Below, piece by piece: positions 15,301-24,026 of a DNA stretch of 25,901 nucleotides. The translations under genes were made by a program, and so were the position numbers. The notes under the pieces are model-generated. The model was not told where the DNA came from and did no database searches. It saw only the letters and a list, made by a program, of their open reading frames with translations. The stretch spans positions 1-25,901 of the IMG/VR virus record IMGVR_UViG_3300046522_000403; one strand, written 5' to 3'. Positions within the stretch are counted from its first letter, which is position 1, and each line of letters begins with the position of its first letter. Origin of the DNA: a virus.

Positions 15301-15578
15301 GCGCCGCCGGCGAACGTGCCGTCCCAGGAGACGGTGACGCCGCCGAGGACGGACGCGACGATCGGGTCGGACGGCTGCGGCGGCGCGGCCCCGTTGACGA
15401 TGTTCACCGCTGCGGTGCCGTCGGCCTGCACGCCGACCAGGCCCTTCAGGCCGCCCGTACTGTCACGAATCTCCACCGAGGTGTTGTCGATGGAGGCGTG
15501 GGACAGCCGCGGGGAGCGCTCCATGCGGGTCAGGCGGGCGTTCAGCTGCTGGAGTGCACGGCCGATGTCGATGCTCAC
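12387..15578 (-). CDS. Large modular tail fibre with two carbohydrate-binding-like modules
   Basis: The 1063-residue protein is built of repeats. After an N-terminal attachment region (1-65) and an FN3-like domain (about 71-162) come three blocks of ten-residue repeats (about 181-252, 411-482 and 646-737; units such as [10 protein letters not shown] and [10 protein letters not shown]). Between them lie two jelly-roll-like modules (259-405 and 489-640) that both begin [12 protein letters not shown] and end WFDNA, as in CBM4/9-type carbohydrate-binding modules. The C-terminal 320 residues look like a fibre tip ([24 protein letters not shown]). It should bind host surface glycans. GTG 15578 has GGAGG 8 bases upstream, at the end of the hub gene. 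Confidence 0.85.
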   Translation of the reverse strand: MSIDIGRALQQLNARLTRMERSPRLSHASIDNTSVEIRDSTGGLKGLVGVQADGTAAVNIVNGAAPPQPSDPIVASVLGGVTVSWDGTFAGGAVIPLDWQRVEVHAAITAVYEPVPATLQGTIETAQGATVVVPCDAPVYVRLVARNTSGTASTPSATIGPFGPTPVVADDIVDGIVTTLKLADDAVTEAKVATGAIGSTALQDGAVLAAKLADLAVTTGKLADLVITSTKLADDAVTKAKVATGAIGSDELALGIGNLAPDPSFEGAYTAALIAGHADWSVTAPGNNSAHALHVDCTSGFTTWRNIELARYPVLPGERHYLAVDYKTSALFNGSGVKLMFRYEDAAATVLGYGVADHTFSPGAPWARATAQVQAPAGTTTAVLLVEASAVTAGEAWFDNAEVRTLVAGGMIAAGSVTAAEIAALTIQAGNIAADAIAAGKIAADAVTAREIAASSVTASEIAANAVTAGAIAAGSITTDKLTVTGGANMLSDPSFEGAYTAALVSGNAFWSVDATKGNGSAKSLKIDATAGSATTRSLKITTLPILPGEQLFLATDYQTSSSYTSTAVVKMFARWEDATGAVLGFSSAQASPPVIGGSSWTRITFTGTAPATTVQATIWCESNQASAGTVWFDNAALRPVLGGTQIQDGVITTQKIAALTILAGNIAADAIAAGKIATDAVTAREIAALTITAAEIAANAITVGKIQAGAVDATALAADAITGKTITGGTITGALIQTAASGQRITLNEANANKVLVYNSSGTAIGELSATGLLVKGTNGAILQLDPNNAFPNLKLTNVGQTASAIINVSGASAILGMNSGLATGSGFTDMKWRTIFGMDSGADFWSAERVRDSDTNTSIGGRVALTSTTATVGYRNSTDTTQDNNLNFFVGLSQLNKSRLEVFAPASSSTALYAQSDAGHTGNLFRLNMGGADKFTVDKDGNTTVAGRVKPASGESANISLQSGWTNYDAVNYGTASVRKSVDGMAYFVGRLNAGTVSNGTLLATLPSGYWPLIRHAFPHRAPQTSGDATLLVNELGELRIFDITGTITNLSLSGMAWPTF

Positions 15579-15579
15579 G

Positions 15580-16683
15580 TCACACGCCTCCGTACTGGTA
15601 CATGGAGGCCGGCTTGAGGCTGATGACGGCCTGCGGTCCGCCCTGCGCGGTCGGTTTGATGGTCCAGCCGGTGATGCGGCACCAGCCGGTGTAGTCGGTC
15701 CACGCGTTGTGGATCCGGACGTAGATGTCGTCGCCGACCTGCCAGGACCCGAACGGAGCCGCGGTGGTGTTGCGGATGGTGACCTGCTCTACCGAGCCGA
15801 GGGTCTGCCGCCAGGCACGTTCCCATTCCACGCGCTGCTTGAGGACGTCGTTGCCGTTGATCTCCGGGTAGTCGACGGCGGCCTCGAGGCGCAGGCGCCC
15901 GTTGCGGACGGCGGAGATCTGCCGGAGTTTGGCGCTGCCGTCCCCGGCACCGGAGCCGATGACGACCTGCGCGTAGTCGTCGCCCGCCAGGGCCTCTTCC
16001 GGCTCTTCGATGATGTTGACGCCGGACGCGATGGTGATGTCGGTGCGGCGCGCGCCGAGGCGGGGCCAGCCGAGCCGGATCCGCTTCACCACATCCGTCT
16101 TGGCCGCATTCCAGGAGGTGGCGCACGTGTAGTCGGGGGTGGCGTCGTCGGAGACGATCTCGTCGACCTGGTCGCCCAGCGCTTTCATGTCGTACCAGAA
16201 GGACTGGTACGGCTCGGCCGGGGTGCCGAGCTTCGACGTGGACGTGGTGGAGTCGACGAGGACGCCGAGGTTGCCGTCGGCGAGGGACTGCGCGTACGTC
16301 CAGATGTTGCGGATCACGTCGCAGCGGTCGGCGTAGACGTAGGGGCCGCGGCCGCCGTGCTGGCCGTCCACGTCGAACCGCTTCTGCAGGTACGACGACC
16401 AGGACGCGGCCTCGATGCTGTAGTCGTTGCCCTGGGCCCGGACGTCCCAGACGATGCCGCCCCACTGCAGCTGGCCGGCGGATTCAACGTAGATGAGCGT
16501 GTTGCCGGGGTCGGCGAGCGTCGGGCTCGAGGCCACCAGGCGCGGCGACAGCTTCCCTGACAGGCTGCCGGGTCCGTTGAGTTCGTCGCCGTACTCGAGG
16601 TCCGTGACGGGCAGAGCGGTGGACAGCCAGGCGCCAGTGAGCGCGTTCTGTGTGAGGACCCGGTCGGGCAGGGGGCCCGTCAT
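15580..16683 (-). CDS. Tail hub / baseplate minor tail protein (Tal-like)
   Basis: The 367-residue protein follows the Dit-like and second tail protein genes and precedes the fibre, the place of the tail-hub (Tal) protein of siphoviruses. Early motifs such as [12 protein letters not shown] and [24 protein letters not shown] resemble the beta-domain of actinophage minor tail proteins that begin with a binding surface for Dit. The middle is rich in Trp and Tyr, and the C-terminus has [19 protein letters not shown]. No peptidase or lysozyme motif is seen. ATG 16683 overlaps the previous stop as ATGA, and its own stop lies one base before the fibre GTG. It probably joins the tail tube to the fibres. 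Confidence 0.7.
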   Translation of the reverse strand: MTGPLPDRVLTQNALTGAWLSTALPVTDLEYGDELNGPGSLSGKLSPRLVASSPTLADPGNTLIYVESAGQLQWGGIVWDVRAQGNDYSIEAASWSSYLQKRFDVDGQHGGRGPYVYADRCDVIRNIWTYAQSLADGNLGVLVDSTTSTSKLGTPAEPYQSFWYDMKALGDQVDEIVSDDATPDYTCATSWNAAKTDVVKRIRLGWPRLGARRTDITIASGVNIIEEPEEALAGDDYAQVVIGSGAGDGSAKLRQISAVRNGRLRLEAAVDYPEINGNDVLKQRVEWERAWRQTLGSVEQVTIRNTTAAPFGSWQVGDDIYVRIHNAWTDYTGWCRITGWTIKPTAQGGPQAVISLKPASMYQYGGV

Positions 16684-17615
16684 CGGGGCGCCTCGAGGAA
16701 CTCGATGTCAGCGATCAGGGTGGTGGATACGTCGACACCGACCTTCCCGGCGTTGCCGGCGAACCCGCAGGCCTGGAAGCGGAGGGTCTGGCTGGTGCCG
16801 CGGTAGGCGGAGGGGATGGTGAGGGTGTCGCCGAGGACGATGGTGCCGCGGCGGGTGCCGGTCTGGTTGTCGTCGAGGTTGACGGACTGCACGGTCAGGG
16901 AGGCTCCGAACGTGGCGCGCAGGCCGCCGAAGAACGCGGCGGTGTTATAGCGGATCTGTCCCACGGACAGGGACAGGACGGCCTTGGTGGCCCAGGAGGG
17001 GATAGCCACCGACCAGCCGGCCGCGGTGGAGAAGTTGCTGTACGTGCCGGAGGTTCCGCTGATGTCGGTGGACAGGGATGCCGGGGACTGGGTGAGGAGG
17101 GTCCGCTGGCGGCGCGGGTTGGCCACCTGCCGCAAGTCGGTGATCATTGCGTCGGTGATGGTGCTGGTACTCGAGGGGATGTCGATCCGGGCCAGCGGAA
17201 TCCCGGTCCGCCCGTCGGGGATGGCCGTTGCCGAGGACGACACGTTGGAGATCACCTGGAAGTAGGTGACCTGGTCGACTGCGGGGTTGAGGGTTCCCTC
17301 GTACTCGGGGTCTTCCACGCGCAGGATCACCATGTCGGACCGGGCGGACCCGCCGGTGGCGGCGATGTCGACGTTGACGGCCCCGGTGTTGCACACCGAG
17401 TAGTGCCCCTGGAAGGCGTTCACGCGGCCCTGGATGACGCCCGAGCCGTCGCCGACGGTGACCCCGGCGCCCGGGGTTGAGCGCTGCGTCACCTTGAGGT
17501 CGTCGCCTTCGGTGATGCCTTCGGCGCCGCGCGCCAAGTCACGGACCAACATGCGGAACTGCTGCGCCGAGTGGGTGGCCCCGTTGGTGAGGATCGGCCG
17601 CGGAAACAAGGACAT
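16680..17615 (-). CDS. Minor tail protein
   Basis: The 311-residue protein starts MSLFPRPILTNGATHSAQQFR, which is like the first residues of actinophage minor tail proteins that carry a short anchor helix and then beta domains. Residues 45-80 have VTVGDGSGVIQGR, a common appendage motif of phage structural proteins, and the last 130 residues are a separate beta-rich domain (LSLSVGQIRYNTAAF to TLIADIEFLE). GAGGAGA lies 8 bases before ATG 17615 and overlaps the previous stop. It is coupled to the hub gene by ATGA. It is probably a baseplate or fibre-like component; the C-terminal domain may be a binding module. Confidence 0.7.
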   Translation of the reverse strand: MSLFPRPILTNGATHSAQQFRMLVRDLARGAEGITEGDDLKVTQRSTPGAGVTVGDGSGVIQGRVNAFQGHYSVCNTGAVNVDIAATGGSARSDMVILRVEDPEYEGTLNPAVDQVTYFQVISNVSSSATAIPDGRTGIPLARIDIPSSTSTITDAMITDLRQVANPRRQRTLLTQSPASLSTDISGTSGTYSNFSTAAGWSVAIPSWATKAVLSLSVGQIRYNTAAFFGGLRATFGASLTVQSVNLDDNQTGTRRGTIVLGDTLTIPSAYRGTSQTLRFQACGFAGNAGKVGVDVSTTLIADIEFLEAPR

Positions 17616-17628
17616 GACTCGGCTCTCC

Positions 17629-18531
17629 TCAGAGGGCGGTGTAGGCGTCGCGCCAGGTCAGGCGCATGCGGGCGGAGTTGGTGGCGTCGAACGCGGTCCA
17701 GCGCATCTCCGACTGGCCGGGTGTCAGGGAGAACAGGTCGATGCGGGAGGACGGGGACAGATAGGCGGAGGCGTTGCCGCCGTTGTCCCAGGTGACGGTG
17801 CGGTAGCCGGGCCGGGTGTCGATTTCCACCCACCGGCCGGCGGTGAGGTTCAGCGTCGGCAGGGCGAGGGTGCGGCCGGTGGGCACGTGAATGACGGACA
17901 CGTTGGAGCACGGCCCGGTGATGCGGATGATGGGCCAGGCGTCGGCATCACCGTTGTTGGTGACCCAGCCGGGCCGGTCGGCGGCCACGGTGCCGTCCTG
18001 CACGTAGATCGGCGCGGTGACGGGGGCGGCGAACCCGCCGCCGGTCAGCCAGCCGAGCGGGATCTCGGTGGTGGATTCCTCGTCGGCGTAGAACGTGGGG
18101 TCGTGCGCGAGGAACTCGAGGTCGATGGGCACGTAGCCGTGGATGACCTGCTTGTATTCCGGGTCCAGCTTGCGCACCCGGCCTGTGAGCTGCTTGACCG
18201 GGCGGCCTGGGCGCTTCAGGCGCAGCGTGACCCCTTGCCCGCCGACCAGGCGTACGGACGGGGTGTCGGACACGGCCTGTAGGGAGGCGACCATGTCGTG
18301 GCAGGCGTCCGGGTCCCCGGGGATTTTGATCGCCGCGTCGAACTGGACCTGGCGGCCTGACCAGTAGTCGGGGCCGGCGAACTGGCCGTCCATGGAGGGC
18401 TGGTCGGTGTCGTTGTCCCGTACGGGAGGGCGGCCGAGACCGCTGGTCTCGATCACGTTGACGGCGGTGCCGGAGCCGATGAGGACTCCGCCCAGGTCGT
18501 ACTGCCAGTCGTCCAGCTCAAGCAGCGGCAC
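17629..18531 (-). CDS. Distal tail protein (Dit-like)
   Basis: This 300-residue protein follows the tape measure, as expected for Dit, which forms the ring at the tail tip. The N-terminal half has the usual pattern of the siphovirus tail-component family (WQYDLGGVLIGSGT, MDGQFAGPDYWSGRQVQFDA, then HDMVASLQAV). The C-terminal half is a galectin-like beta domain (NNGDADAWPIIRITGPCSNV, RWVEIDTRPGYRTV). GTG 18531 lies 14 bases inside the end of the tape measure gene, with GGGGAGGGG upstream. This overlap suggests coupled translation. The length is normal for an actinophage Dit. Confidence 0.8.
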   Translation of the reverse strand: MPLLELDDWQYDLGGVLIGSGTAVNVIETSGLGRPPVRDNDTDQPSMDGQFAGPDYWSGRQVQFDAAIKIPGDPDACHDMVASLQAVSDTPSVRLVGGQGVTLRLKRPGRPVKQLTGRVRKLDPEYKQVIHGYVPIDLEFLAHDPTFYADEESTTEIPLGWLTGGGFAAPVTAPIYVQDGTVAADRPGWVTNNGDADAWPIIRITGPCSNVSVIHVPTGRTLALPTLNLTAGRWVEIDTRPGYRTVTWDNGGNASAYLSPSSRIDLFSLTPGQSEMRWTAFDATNSARMRLTWRDAYTAL

Positions 18532-21500
18532 GGGCGGCCACCCCTCCCCTGCGGGCCCGGCGCACGCTGCGCCCGACCTGGCTTCCGATGTCCGAGGCGG
18601 TGGCGTTGGTGCGGACCGCGGTGACGCTGACGTGGGTGTCGCCGTCGCCTCGGACGATGACGACCGGGCGGGTGGCGGCCACGTCGGTCAGGCCGAGGCC
18701 GAAGCGGTGGGCCACATCCGAGAGGACGGGCAGCGCGTGGCGCCGCTTGTTCGGCCCGAGGGGCAGGTAGGCCTCGCCGCCGGTCTCCGGCTCCGCGAAG
18801 GTGACCGCGCCGCCGCGGGTGGTGTAGATCCCGGCCCGGATGCCGCCGTTGGCGTACGCGAGGTGCTTGTTGGCCTTGCCCAGATCGGACAGGAAGCGGG
18901 TCGCGCGTGATCCCAGCGACTTCTTGATCTGCCCAGACGCCTTGGTGGCAACGGTAATGATCTCGTCCTCGCCAAGGCTGGTGGTCGCGGCGACGTCATG
19001 GATGCCGGTCTTGCTGTTCTTGATGGCGGCAATGATGGAGACCAGTTCGGACACCTGGTCGGAGGTGAGCGCGTTGTTTGCCGTCTTCGCGGCCGCGTTG
19101 GCGGATCCGGCCTTCTTCTTGTCCTTCACCGCAGCCGCCGCCAGGTCCTGGGCAGCCTGGTCGTTCTGCGCGGCCAGTTGCGAGGCGAGGTCCCCGAAGC
19201 CCTCGGCTGCCAGCTTGGCGAGGTTGTCGGAGAACGTCTTGTTGAGGACGTTGGCCTTGCTCAACTGCCGCGTGTAGTCCGTCAGGGAGGCCTTGGCGGT
19301 CTTCTGAAGGTTCCGCAAGGCGGCGGCCATGTCGTTGATGTACTTCGTCGACCCGTGCGCCATCTTGCGGGCGAGCTGCATACCGTCCTCGCCCATCCCC
19401 GCCAGAGCGTCCGCGACATCACCGCCCACCCGGTCGGCAACCGTCTTCAGGTCGTTGTTCCATCCCACAGTGAGCTTGCTGATTGACTTGAGCTTCTTCT
19501 CGACCGCGCCCAGGTCGAAGTATTCGACCTCCTTGGTCTGCCACTTGCCTTTGACTTTGACCTTGACGTTCTTCGTCTTGTGGCCGGCCTGGCTGGCGTC
19601 GCTGCCGGAGTACAGGGAGCCCGTGGTGGGGTCGTAGCGCCAGTCGGTGACGCTGCCGTTGGCGTTCCACTGGATTGCGCGCGGGTCGCCGCCAAGACGC
19701 CGAACGATCTCTTCGGTGATCTTCCGGGAGCGGGGGCGCTTGGATGCGGCAAAGGGCACGTAGCCCTCGCCCTGAGTCTCCGGCTCACCCCATACCCGCC
19801 ACGATCCGGCGGGGGCGATCTGTGCGACGTGGTTCTCTGAGCCGCCGGCGAACTGGCGGATGCCGCCGCGCTGGATGCCGCCGTTGGCGTAGTAGTCCCA
19901 CACGCCGCCATTGGCGTTCTTCGACACGCCGCCCTCGCCCGACGTCGGGCGGCCCACGGTGCTGTACACGGCGCGGGTCTCACGGACCGTGAGGACGCGG
20001 TTGGTGGTGTAGGTGGTGGCGGTCTTCCCGTCCAGGGCCTCCAGGGCGCGGCGTACCGCGCTGATTGATCCGAGGGATTCCCCGTTGGCCGTGTACACCT
20101 CGGTGCGTCCGTCCGGGAGCTGGCGGGTTTTCAGGCCGACCGCTTCCAGCGCATGGATGGCAGCAGCATTCAGCGTGCTGACCACGATGCTCTTCGCCCC
20201 AGGCGTCTTCAGGATTTCCGCCTGGACCTCACGGAGACCGGCGGTTGCCTTTTCCCGCTCCAGCTTGATGATGGTTTTGATCTGGTCGGGCGTGCCCAGC
20301 AGCGTGTTGACGTACTCCGTGGCCTTCTTTTTGTTTCCATCGAAGGCATCAGTTGCTAGGCGCAGCATCTGCGTGCGGAGCTTGCTGGACTTCGTCGTCA
20401 TCGAATCCAGCGACTCACCGGCAGCGAGACCGGACGCGATCATTTCGTCCTGGGACTTCGCGGCCGTGGACATGGCCTGTCCGTTCTTCCGGCCGGCGTC
20501 CGTGTTCAGGTCGAGGGTGGCCCCGTTCTTCTTGAACGATTCCGACAGGTCGTCTACGGCCTGCTCGAAGGAGATTTGAGCGTCGTAGGCGGACCGGTTG
20601 GCGTCGTTCAGGGCGACGATGCTGGCGCGCAGCCCGTCGGCGGACTGCTTCTGTGCGTCGAGTTTCGCCGACGTGTCCTGGGAGGCCTGGCCGAAGATGC
20701 CCATGGACTGGGTGGCGAGGTCCTGTTCGAACTTTGCGTCGGCGAGGGCGCTCTTGTAGTCGTCCAGTTCGCCTCGGAGCTTTGCGGCTTCCTTGGGCTT
20801 GAGGCCCTTCAATATGTCGGCGAGTGCAGCCTTGGCCAGATCAGCTTTGCCGCCCCTGACGAGGTTGGTCAGGGACTTGTCGATCGCGTCGGCGTTCTTG
20901 GTGAACTCTTCGGTGGCGTCACCTGCGTTCAGGAAGCCGCCCGTGACGCTTGCTCCCCAGTTGTTGATGCTTTCCACCACGCTGGGGTTGGTGACCTTTT
21001 TGATCTGGTCTTGCAGCTTTCCGAAGTTTTTCCCGAAGACGCTGGCGGCCTCCCCGGTGGCCTTCCCCGTCTGGCCCAGGTTGCCCAGGGACGTGGTCAG
21101 CTTGTCGACGTCCGGCGGCGCCTTCTTGCCCATGTCGGACAGACCCTTGAGGACAAGGACCACCGCGGCGACACCCGCGACGATGAGACTGGCCTTCGCC
21201 GCGACGCCCAGCGTTGCGAACGCGGCACTCAGGCCGGCGAGTCCTCCGCCCGCCGCAGCGGATGCCGCGGTGAGTCCGGCGATCGCGGTACGAACACGGG
21301 TGATACCTCCGGCAAGGGCCGCCATCCCTGCTCCGGACAGCTGCAAAATCTTCAGGGCGGACGCCACACCGAGGATGATCCCGACGAGCTCCGGGGGCAG
21401 CGCGGCCACCAGCCGGGCGGCCGCGGTGATAAGAGCGAGCATCCCGGGGCCGGCCTGCGCGGCGCCCTGCGCCAGGGTGATGACCGCATGCGAGATGGCG

Positions 21501-23014
21501 CTGATCGCTTCCCGGGCGGCGGGCCCGTTCTGCCGCGCGTAGTCCATGAACGCACCGAGCGCGCCGCCGCCGACGTTGCCCTCGGACAGCACCCGGATGA
21601 AGTGGATGACCTGATCGGTGAGCTGGTCCAGCTTGCCGTCGGTGAACGACGCGATCTTCGCGGACAGTGTGTCGAATCCCGGGGTGGCGATGGCACCGCC
21701 CGCGACGGTAACAAGGCGGCCCAGTTGGGTGGAGGCGGACTTAACCTCGGGCGTCAGACGGGGAATCAGCGTGTCCAGGACGGTGATTCCGTTGGTGACG
21801 GGCTCCATCGTGAAGCCAGCCATGCTGTTGGACCAGTCGCTGAAGTTGCCCTTCAGCGTGGACAGCGCGATCGCGGTGCGCTGGGTCTCCGGCGGAAGCA
21901 GGGCGAGCTGCTTCTGGTAGGCGAGGGATGCCTCCACCGCCTGCTTGGATGCGGCGCCGTGCTGAACGACTGCGTCCTGGTACTTCTTCTCAGCGTCCGC
22001 GGCATCACTCAGCGGGCCGATCTGCCCGGCGAGCGCGATTCCGAACGCGGCCCCGGCTATGCCTGCCGCACCGAACTCGGCTGCAAGGGGCGCCATGTTC
22101 GCGGCCAGGCCGGCTGCGAGGGGGATGGCGGCCGGGGCGAGCGTCATCAGGCTGCTCAGGGCACCCGCGAATCCGCCGTCGCTACCTCCACCTCCGCCGC
22201 TGGGACTGAGGGTGTGGGTAAGGGTCGTCAGGGCGCTGGTGTCGGCGACGACCCGCACAGTGACAGTCTGGTTCATCGACGCCCACCGCACCGCGGCGGA
22301 CACATCCCGGCGCAGCTGCATCGGATCGGCGAGACCGATCGGGATCTCGATGCGGTGGCCCCAGGCAGCCCACCGCACCGCGTCCTGCACGTCGCGGCGC
22401 AGCTGCATGGTGTCGGTCAGGGTGAGACGGACCCCAAGACCCTGTCCGGCGCCTGCCGTGGTTACCGCTGCCTGTACTTCGTCGCGCAGGTGGTCGCCGT
22501 CGACCCCGAGTCGCACGTTGATGCCCTGCCCGGTGCCGGCTGCCGTCAGGGCGGCGTCGACGTCGTCGCGGAGGTGCCCGGCGTCGATGTCGAGGCGGAC
22601 GGTGATGCCCTGTCCGGAGCCTGCGGTGGTCAGAGCAGCGCTGACGTCATCCCTCAGGTGCGCTGCGTCGATGTCGAGGCGGACTCGGGCCGACTGTCCG
22701 CTGCTGGCCGCGGTGAGTGCCGCCTGGACGTCGTCCCGGAGGTGGTTGCCATCAATGTCGAGACGGACCGTGATGCCCTGCCCTGATCCTGCGGTGGTCA
22801 GAGCGGAGTCGACATCGCGGCGCAGGTGATCGCCGTCGATGTCGAGGCGGATGTTGATGGGGTTGGCGGCTTCGGCCCGCAGCTCGGCCAGGGCCCGCTT
22901 CGCGTCGTTGACGCGGTCGGTGAGCTTCCCGGCTTCCTTGGCGCTGTCGCGGAGTGTTGTCGCCAGGTCGGAGCCCTGCCCGGTCAGCTGTACGGAGAGG
23001 TTCCACTGGGACAC
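18518..23014 (-). CDS. Tail tape measure protein
   Basis: The 1498-residue protein is the longest in the window and follows the frameshifted chaperone, the fixed position of the tape measure, which sets tail length and helps DNA enter the cell. Using the usual 0.15 nm per residue, the tail should be about 220 nm. The N-terminal 250 residues contain a 28-residue tandem repeat (described separately). Hydrophobic segments lie near 290-335, 505-560 and 595-640. Two related Gly-rich modules with ANGGI and EPETxGE (about 1033-1105 and 1389-1440) mark the C-terminal half. Start GTG 23014 has AAGGAG 6 bases upstream. No lysozyme or peptidase motif was found. Confidence 0.93.
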   Translation of the reverse strand: MSQWNLSVQLTGQGSDLATTLRDSAKEAGKLTDRVNDAKRALAELRAEAANPINIRLDIDGDHLRRDVDSALTTAGSGQGITVRLDIDGNHLRDDVQAALTAASSGQSARVRLDIDAAHLRDDVSAALTTAGSGQGITVRLDIDAGHLRDDVDAALTAAGTGQGINVRLGVDGDHLRDEVQAAVTTAGAGQGLGVRLTLTDTMQLRRDVQDAVRWAAWGHRIEIPIGLADPMQLRRDVSAAVRWASMNQTVTVRVVADTSALTTLTHTLSPSGGGGGSDGGFAGALSSLMTLAPAAIPLAAGLAANMAPLAAEFGAAGIAGAAFGIALAGQIGPLSDAADAEKKYQDAVVQHGAASKQAVEASLAYQKQLALLPPETQRTAIALSTLKGNFSDWSNSMAGFTMEPVTNGITVLDTLIPRLTPEVKSASTQLGRLVTVAGGAIATPGFDTLSAKIASFTDGKLDQLTDQVIHFIRVLSEGNVGGGALGAFMDYARQNGPAAREAISAISHAVITLAQGAAQAGPGMLALITAAARLVAALPPELVGIILGVASALKILQLSGAGMAALAGGITRVRTAIAGLTAASAAAGGGLAGLSAAFATLGVAAKASLIVAGVAAVVLVLKGLSDMGKKAPPDVDKLTTSLGNLGQTGKATGEAASVFGKNFGKLQDQIKKVTNPSVVESINNWGASVTGGFLNAGDATEEFTKNADAIDKSLTNLVRGGKADLAKAALADILKGLKPKEAAKLRGELDDYKSALADAKFEQDLATQSMGIFGQASQDTSAKLDAQKQSADGLRASIVALNDANRSAYDAQISFEQAVDDLSESFKKNGATLDLNTDAGRKNGQAMSTAAKSQDEMIASGLAAGESLDSMTTKSSKLRTQMLRLATDAFDGNKKKATEYVNTLLGTPDQIKTIIKLEREKATAGLREVQAEILKTPGAKSIVVSTLNAAAIHALEAVGLKTRQLPDGRTEVYTANGESLGSISAVRRALEALDGKTATTYTTNRVLTVRETRAVYSTVGRPTSGEGGVSKNANGGVWDYYANGGIQRGGIRQFAGGSENHVAQIAPAGSWRVWGEPETQGEGYVPFAASKRPRSRKITEEIVRRLGGDPRAIQWNANGSVTDWRYDPTTGSLYSGSDASQAGHKTKNVKVKVKGKWQTKEVEYFDLGAVEKKLKSISKLTVGWNNDLKTVADRVGGDVADALAGMGEDGMQLARKMAHGSTKYINDMAAALRNLQKTAKASLTDYTRQLSKANVLNKTFSDNLAKLAAEGFGDLASQLAAQNDQAAQDLAAAAVKDKKKAGSANAAAKTANNALTSDQVSELVSIIAAIKNSKTGIHDVAATTSLGEDEIITVATKASGQIKKSLGSRATRFLSDLGKANKHLAYANGGIRAGIYTTRGGAVTFAEPETGGEAYLPLGPNKRRHALPVLSDVAHRFGLGLTDVAATRPVVIVRGDGDTHVSVTAVRTNATASDIGSQVGRSVRRARRGGVAARAAA
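22230..22860 (-). repeat. 28-residue tandem repeats in the tape measure N-terminus
   Basis: The unit VRLDID-x-x-HLRDDV-x-AALTAA-x-x-GQ is repeated. The conserved Arg falls at residues 56, 84, 112, 140, 168 and 196 (exact 28-residue, 84-base spacing). Two degenerate units with MQLRRDV and a 29-residue step follow, ending near residue 254. At DNA level the strings around GATGTCGAGGCGG recur. This is a coding repeat and not a CRISPR array. Confidence 0.85.
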
Positions 23015-23032
23015 TGCGGGCTCCTTCCTGGC

Positions 23033-23937
23033 CTATCGGGCGTGGTGGTGGGTGCGGGCGACCTGCATGGCCGCGTGCACGCTGGTGGGGATCAGGAGGA
23101 CCTTCACGCCGTGCCCTTCGTCGCCGTCGGGGACGGTCTTCTGCCGGTCTGCGAGGAGCTGGCAGCCGATACAGCGGTGCGTGATGGCGGTGTAGGCGTC
23201 CTCGTCTCCGCCAGAGTCTTCATCCCATTCCTCGGCGCGTGTGCCGCAGGAGGGGCAGGCCGCCTTGGTGTAGTCGGCCCAGGCGAGTGCTTTGCGCCGG
23301 TCGAGGTCGGACCAGGTGCCGTCACCGAGGCCGCGGAAGTGGCTGTGCGGGATGCGGTAGCGCTCGCACAGCTCCATCTCGGCTCGGAAGTCGGCATCGT
23401 CTCTCAGCCTTTTCCCAGGTCGGTCCGCTGCTGGTGCTGCACGGTCCAGGCGGCGTTCCACAATCCGGCGGCGTCCGCCGAGTGCCAGGTGTCGAGGTAC
23501 TTCTGGGCGGCGTCGGCCGGCATGCCGTCCAGGGAGGCGGCGGCAATGAGGGCGGGGGCGAAGGTGTCCATCGCGTATTCCTGGCCCGCGGCCTCGTCTG
23601 CCTCGGTGGGAGGGTTCGCCTTCTGGAGCTTCTCGAGGTCCTTGCGTTCCAGGGCGGTGAAGCGCAGCACGATGACGTGGTCGTCGTAGGCCTTCTTGGC
23701 GTCCGCGAGTTCGGCGGCAGCCTCACGCGCCTCTCGCTGGTAGATGGCCCGGGCGTCCTTAGCGGCGTCCTTGGGGAGGTCCTTGAGGGCGCGTTGGGCC
23801 TGCTCGTTGGCGTACTGGGCTTCACGGAAGCGGTCGCGGATGTCGGTGTCCTGGCACAGTCTGAACGTGCTGACCGGCTTCTCGATGCTGTCGAGGCGCT
23901 TTGCGAGGGCGTCCCAGGTGCTGCTGGTGTTCGTCAT
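23033..23937 (-). CDS. Tail assembly chaperone, long frameshift product (gpGT-like)
   Basis: A -1 ribosomal slip at GGGAAAA (23416-23410, minus strand) joins codons 1-176 of the upstream chaperone to a second frame that ends at 23033, giving about 301 residues. The added part (RLRDDADFRAEMEL...) has no ribosome site or sensible start of its own. It contains two CxxC pairs (CPSC and CIGC) of a likely zinc site and ends just before the tape measure. In siphoviruses this fusion binds the tape measure and major tail protein during assembly while being absent from the finished tail. The join is inferred from the exact heptamer in the right phase. Confidence 0.85.
23404..23937 (-). CDS. Tail assembly chaperone, short product (gpG-like)
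   Basis: The 177-residue protein starts MTNTSSTWDALAKRLDSIEK and is helical and charged. FRLCQDTDIRDRFREAQ and TALERKDLEKLQKANPP are typical of actinophage tail assembly chaperones. ATG 23937 is chosen because GGAG lies about 7 bases upstream; a longer reading from 23994 lies in a palindromic terminator-like region. It ends ...TDLGKG at the slip site. It sits between the tube protein and the tape measure, as in other long-tailed phages. It should be made in excess over the frameshift product. Confidence 0.88.
   Translation of the reverse strand: MTNTSSTWDALAKRLDSIEKPVSTFRLCQDTDIRDRFREAQYANEQAQRALKDLPKDAAKDARAIYQREAREAAAELADAKKAYDDHVIVLRFTALERKDLEKLQKANPPTEADEAAGQEYAMDTFAPALIAAASLDGMPADAAQKYLDTWHSADAAGLWNAAWTVQHQQRTDLGKG
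23410..23416 (-). promoter_or_regulatory. Programmed -1 frameshift site (G GGA AAA)
   Basis: On the minus strand the codons read CTG GGA AAA GGC TGA, so the heptamer is exactly in the X XXY YYZ phase. Slipping back one base reads AGG CTG AGA GAC and enters the downstream frame four residues before the short product would stop. Position and phase match the conserved frameshift between tail assembly chaperone genes. Confidence 0.85.
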
Positions 23938-23950
23938 TTCGGGTCTCCGT

Positions 23951-24009
23951 GGGAAGGCCCGGCCGGGCGCGCGCGGCGCCCTTCCCAGATACACCGGGGC
24001 CCGGCCGGG
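23951..24009 (-). terminator. Palindrome cluster between tube and chaperone genes
   Basis: The decamer palindrome CCCGGCCGGG occurs twice (23958-23967 and 24000-24009), and GGGAAGG/CCTTCCC (23951-23957 and 23980-23986) encloses the first copy. The region follows the stop of the major tail protein at 24027 and precedes the chaperone start. A partial terminator here would let the tube protein be made in excess over downstream tail proteins, which is common in phages. The strength is not testable by eye. Confidence 0.55.
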
Positions 24010-24026
24010 GGCTCATGGGGGCGGGG

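Noticed and set aside
20576-22786. A 736-residue open frame on the plus strand
   Set aside because: It is the antisense shadow of the tape measure gene; high GC at third positions of the real gene keeps the opposite frame open. Its composition is low-complexity and it has no ribosome site.
22230-22860. 84-base periodic repeats considered as a CRISPR array
   Set aside because: The period is coding and in frame, repeats are imperfect and there are no unique spacers or cas genes.
23940-23994. Upstream extension of the chaperone (MYLGRAPRAPG...)
   Set aside because: It lies within palindromic terminator-like DNA and lacks a ribosome site; ATG 23937 has one.
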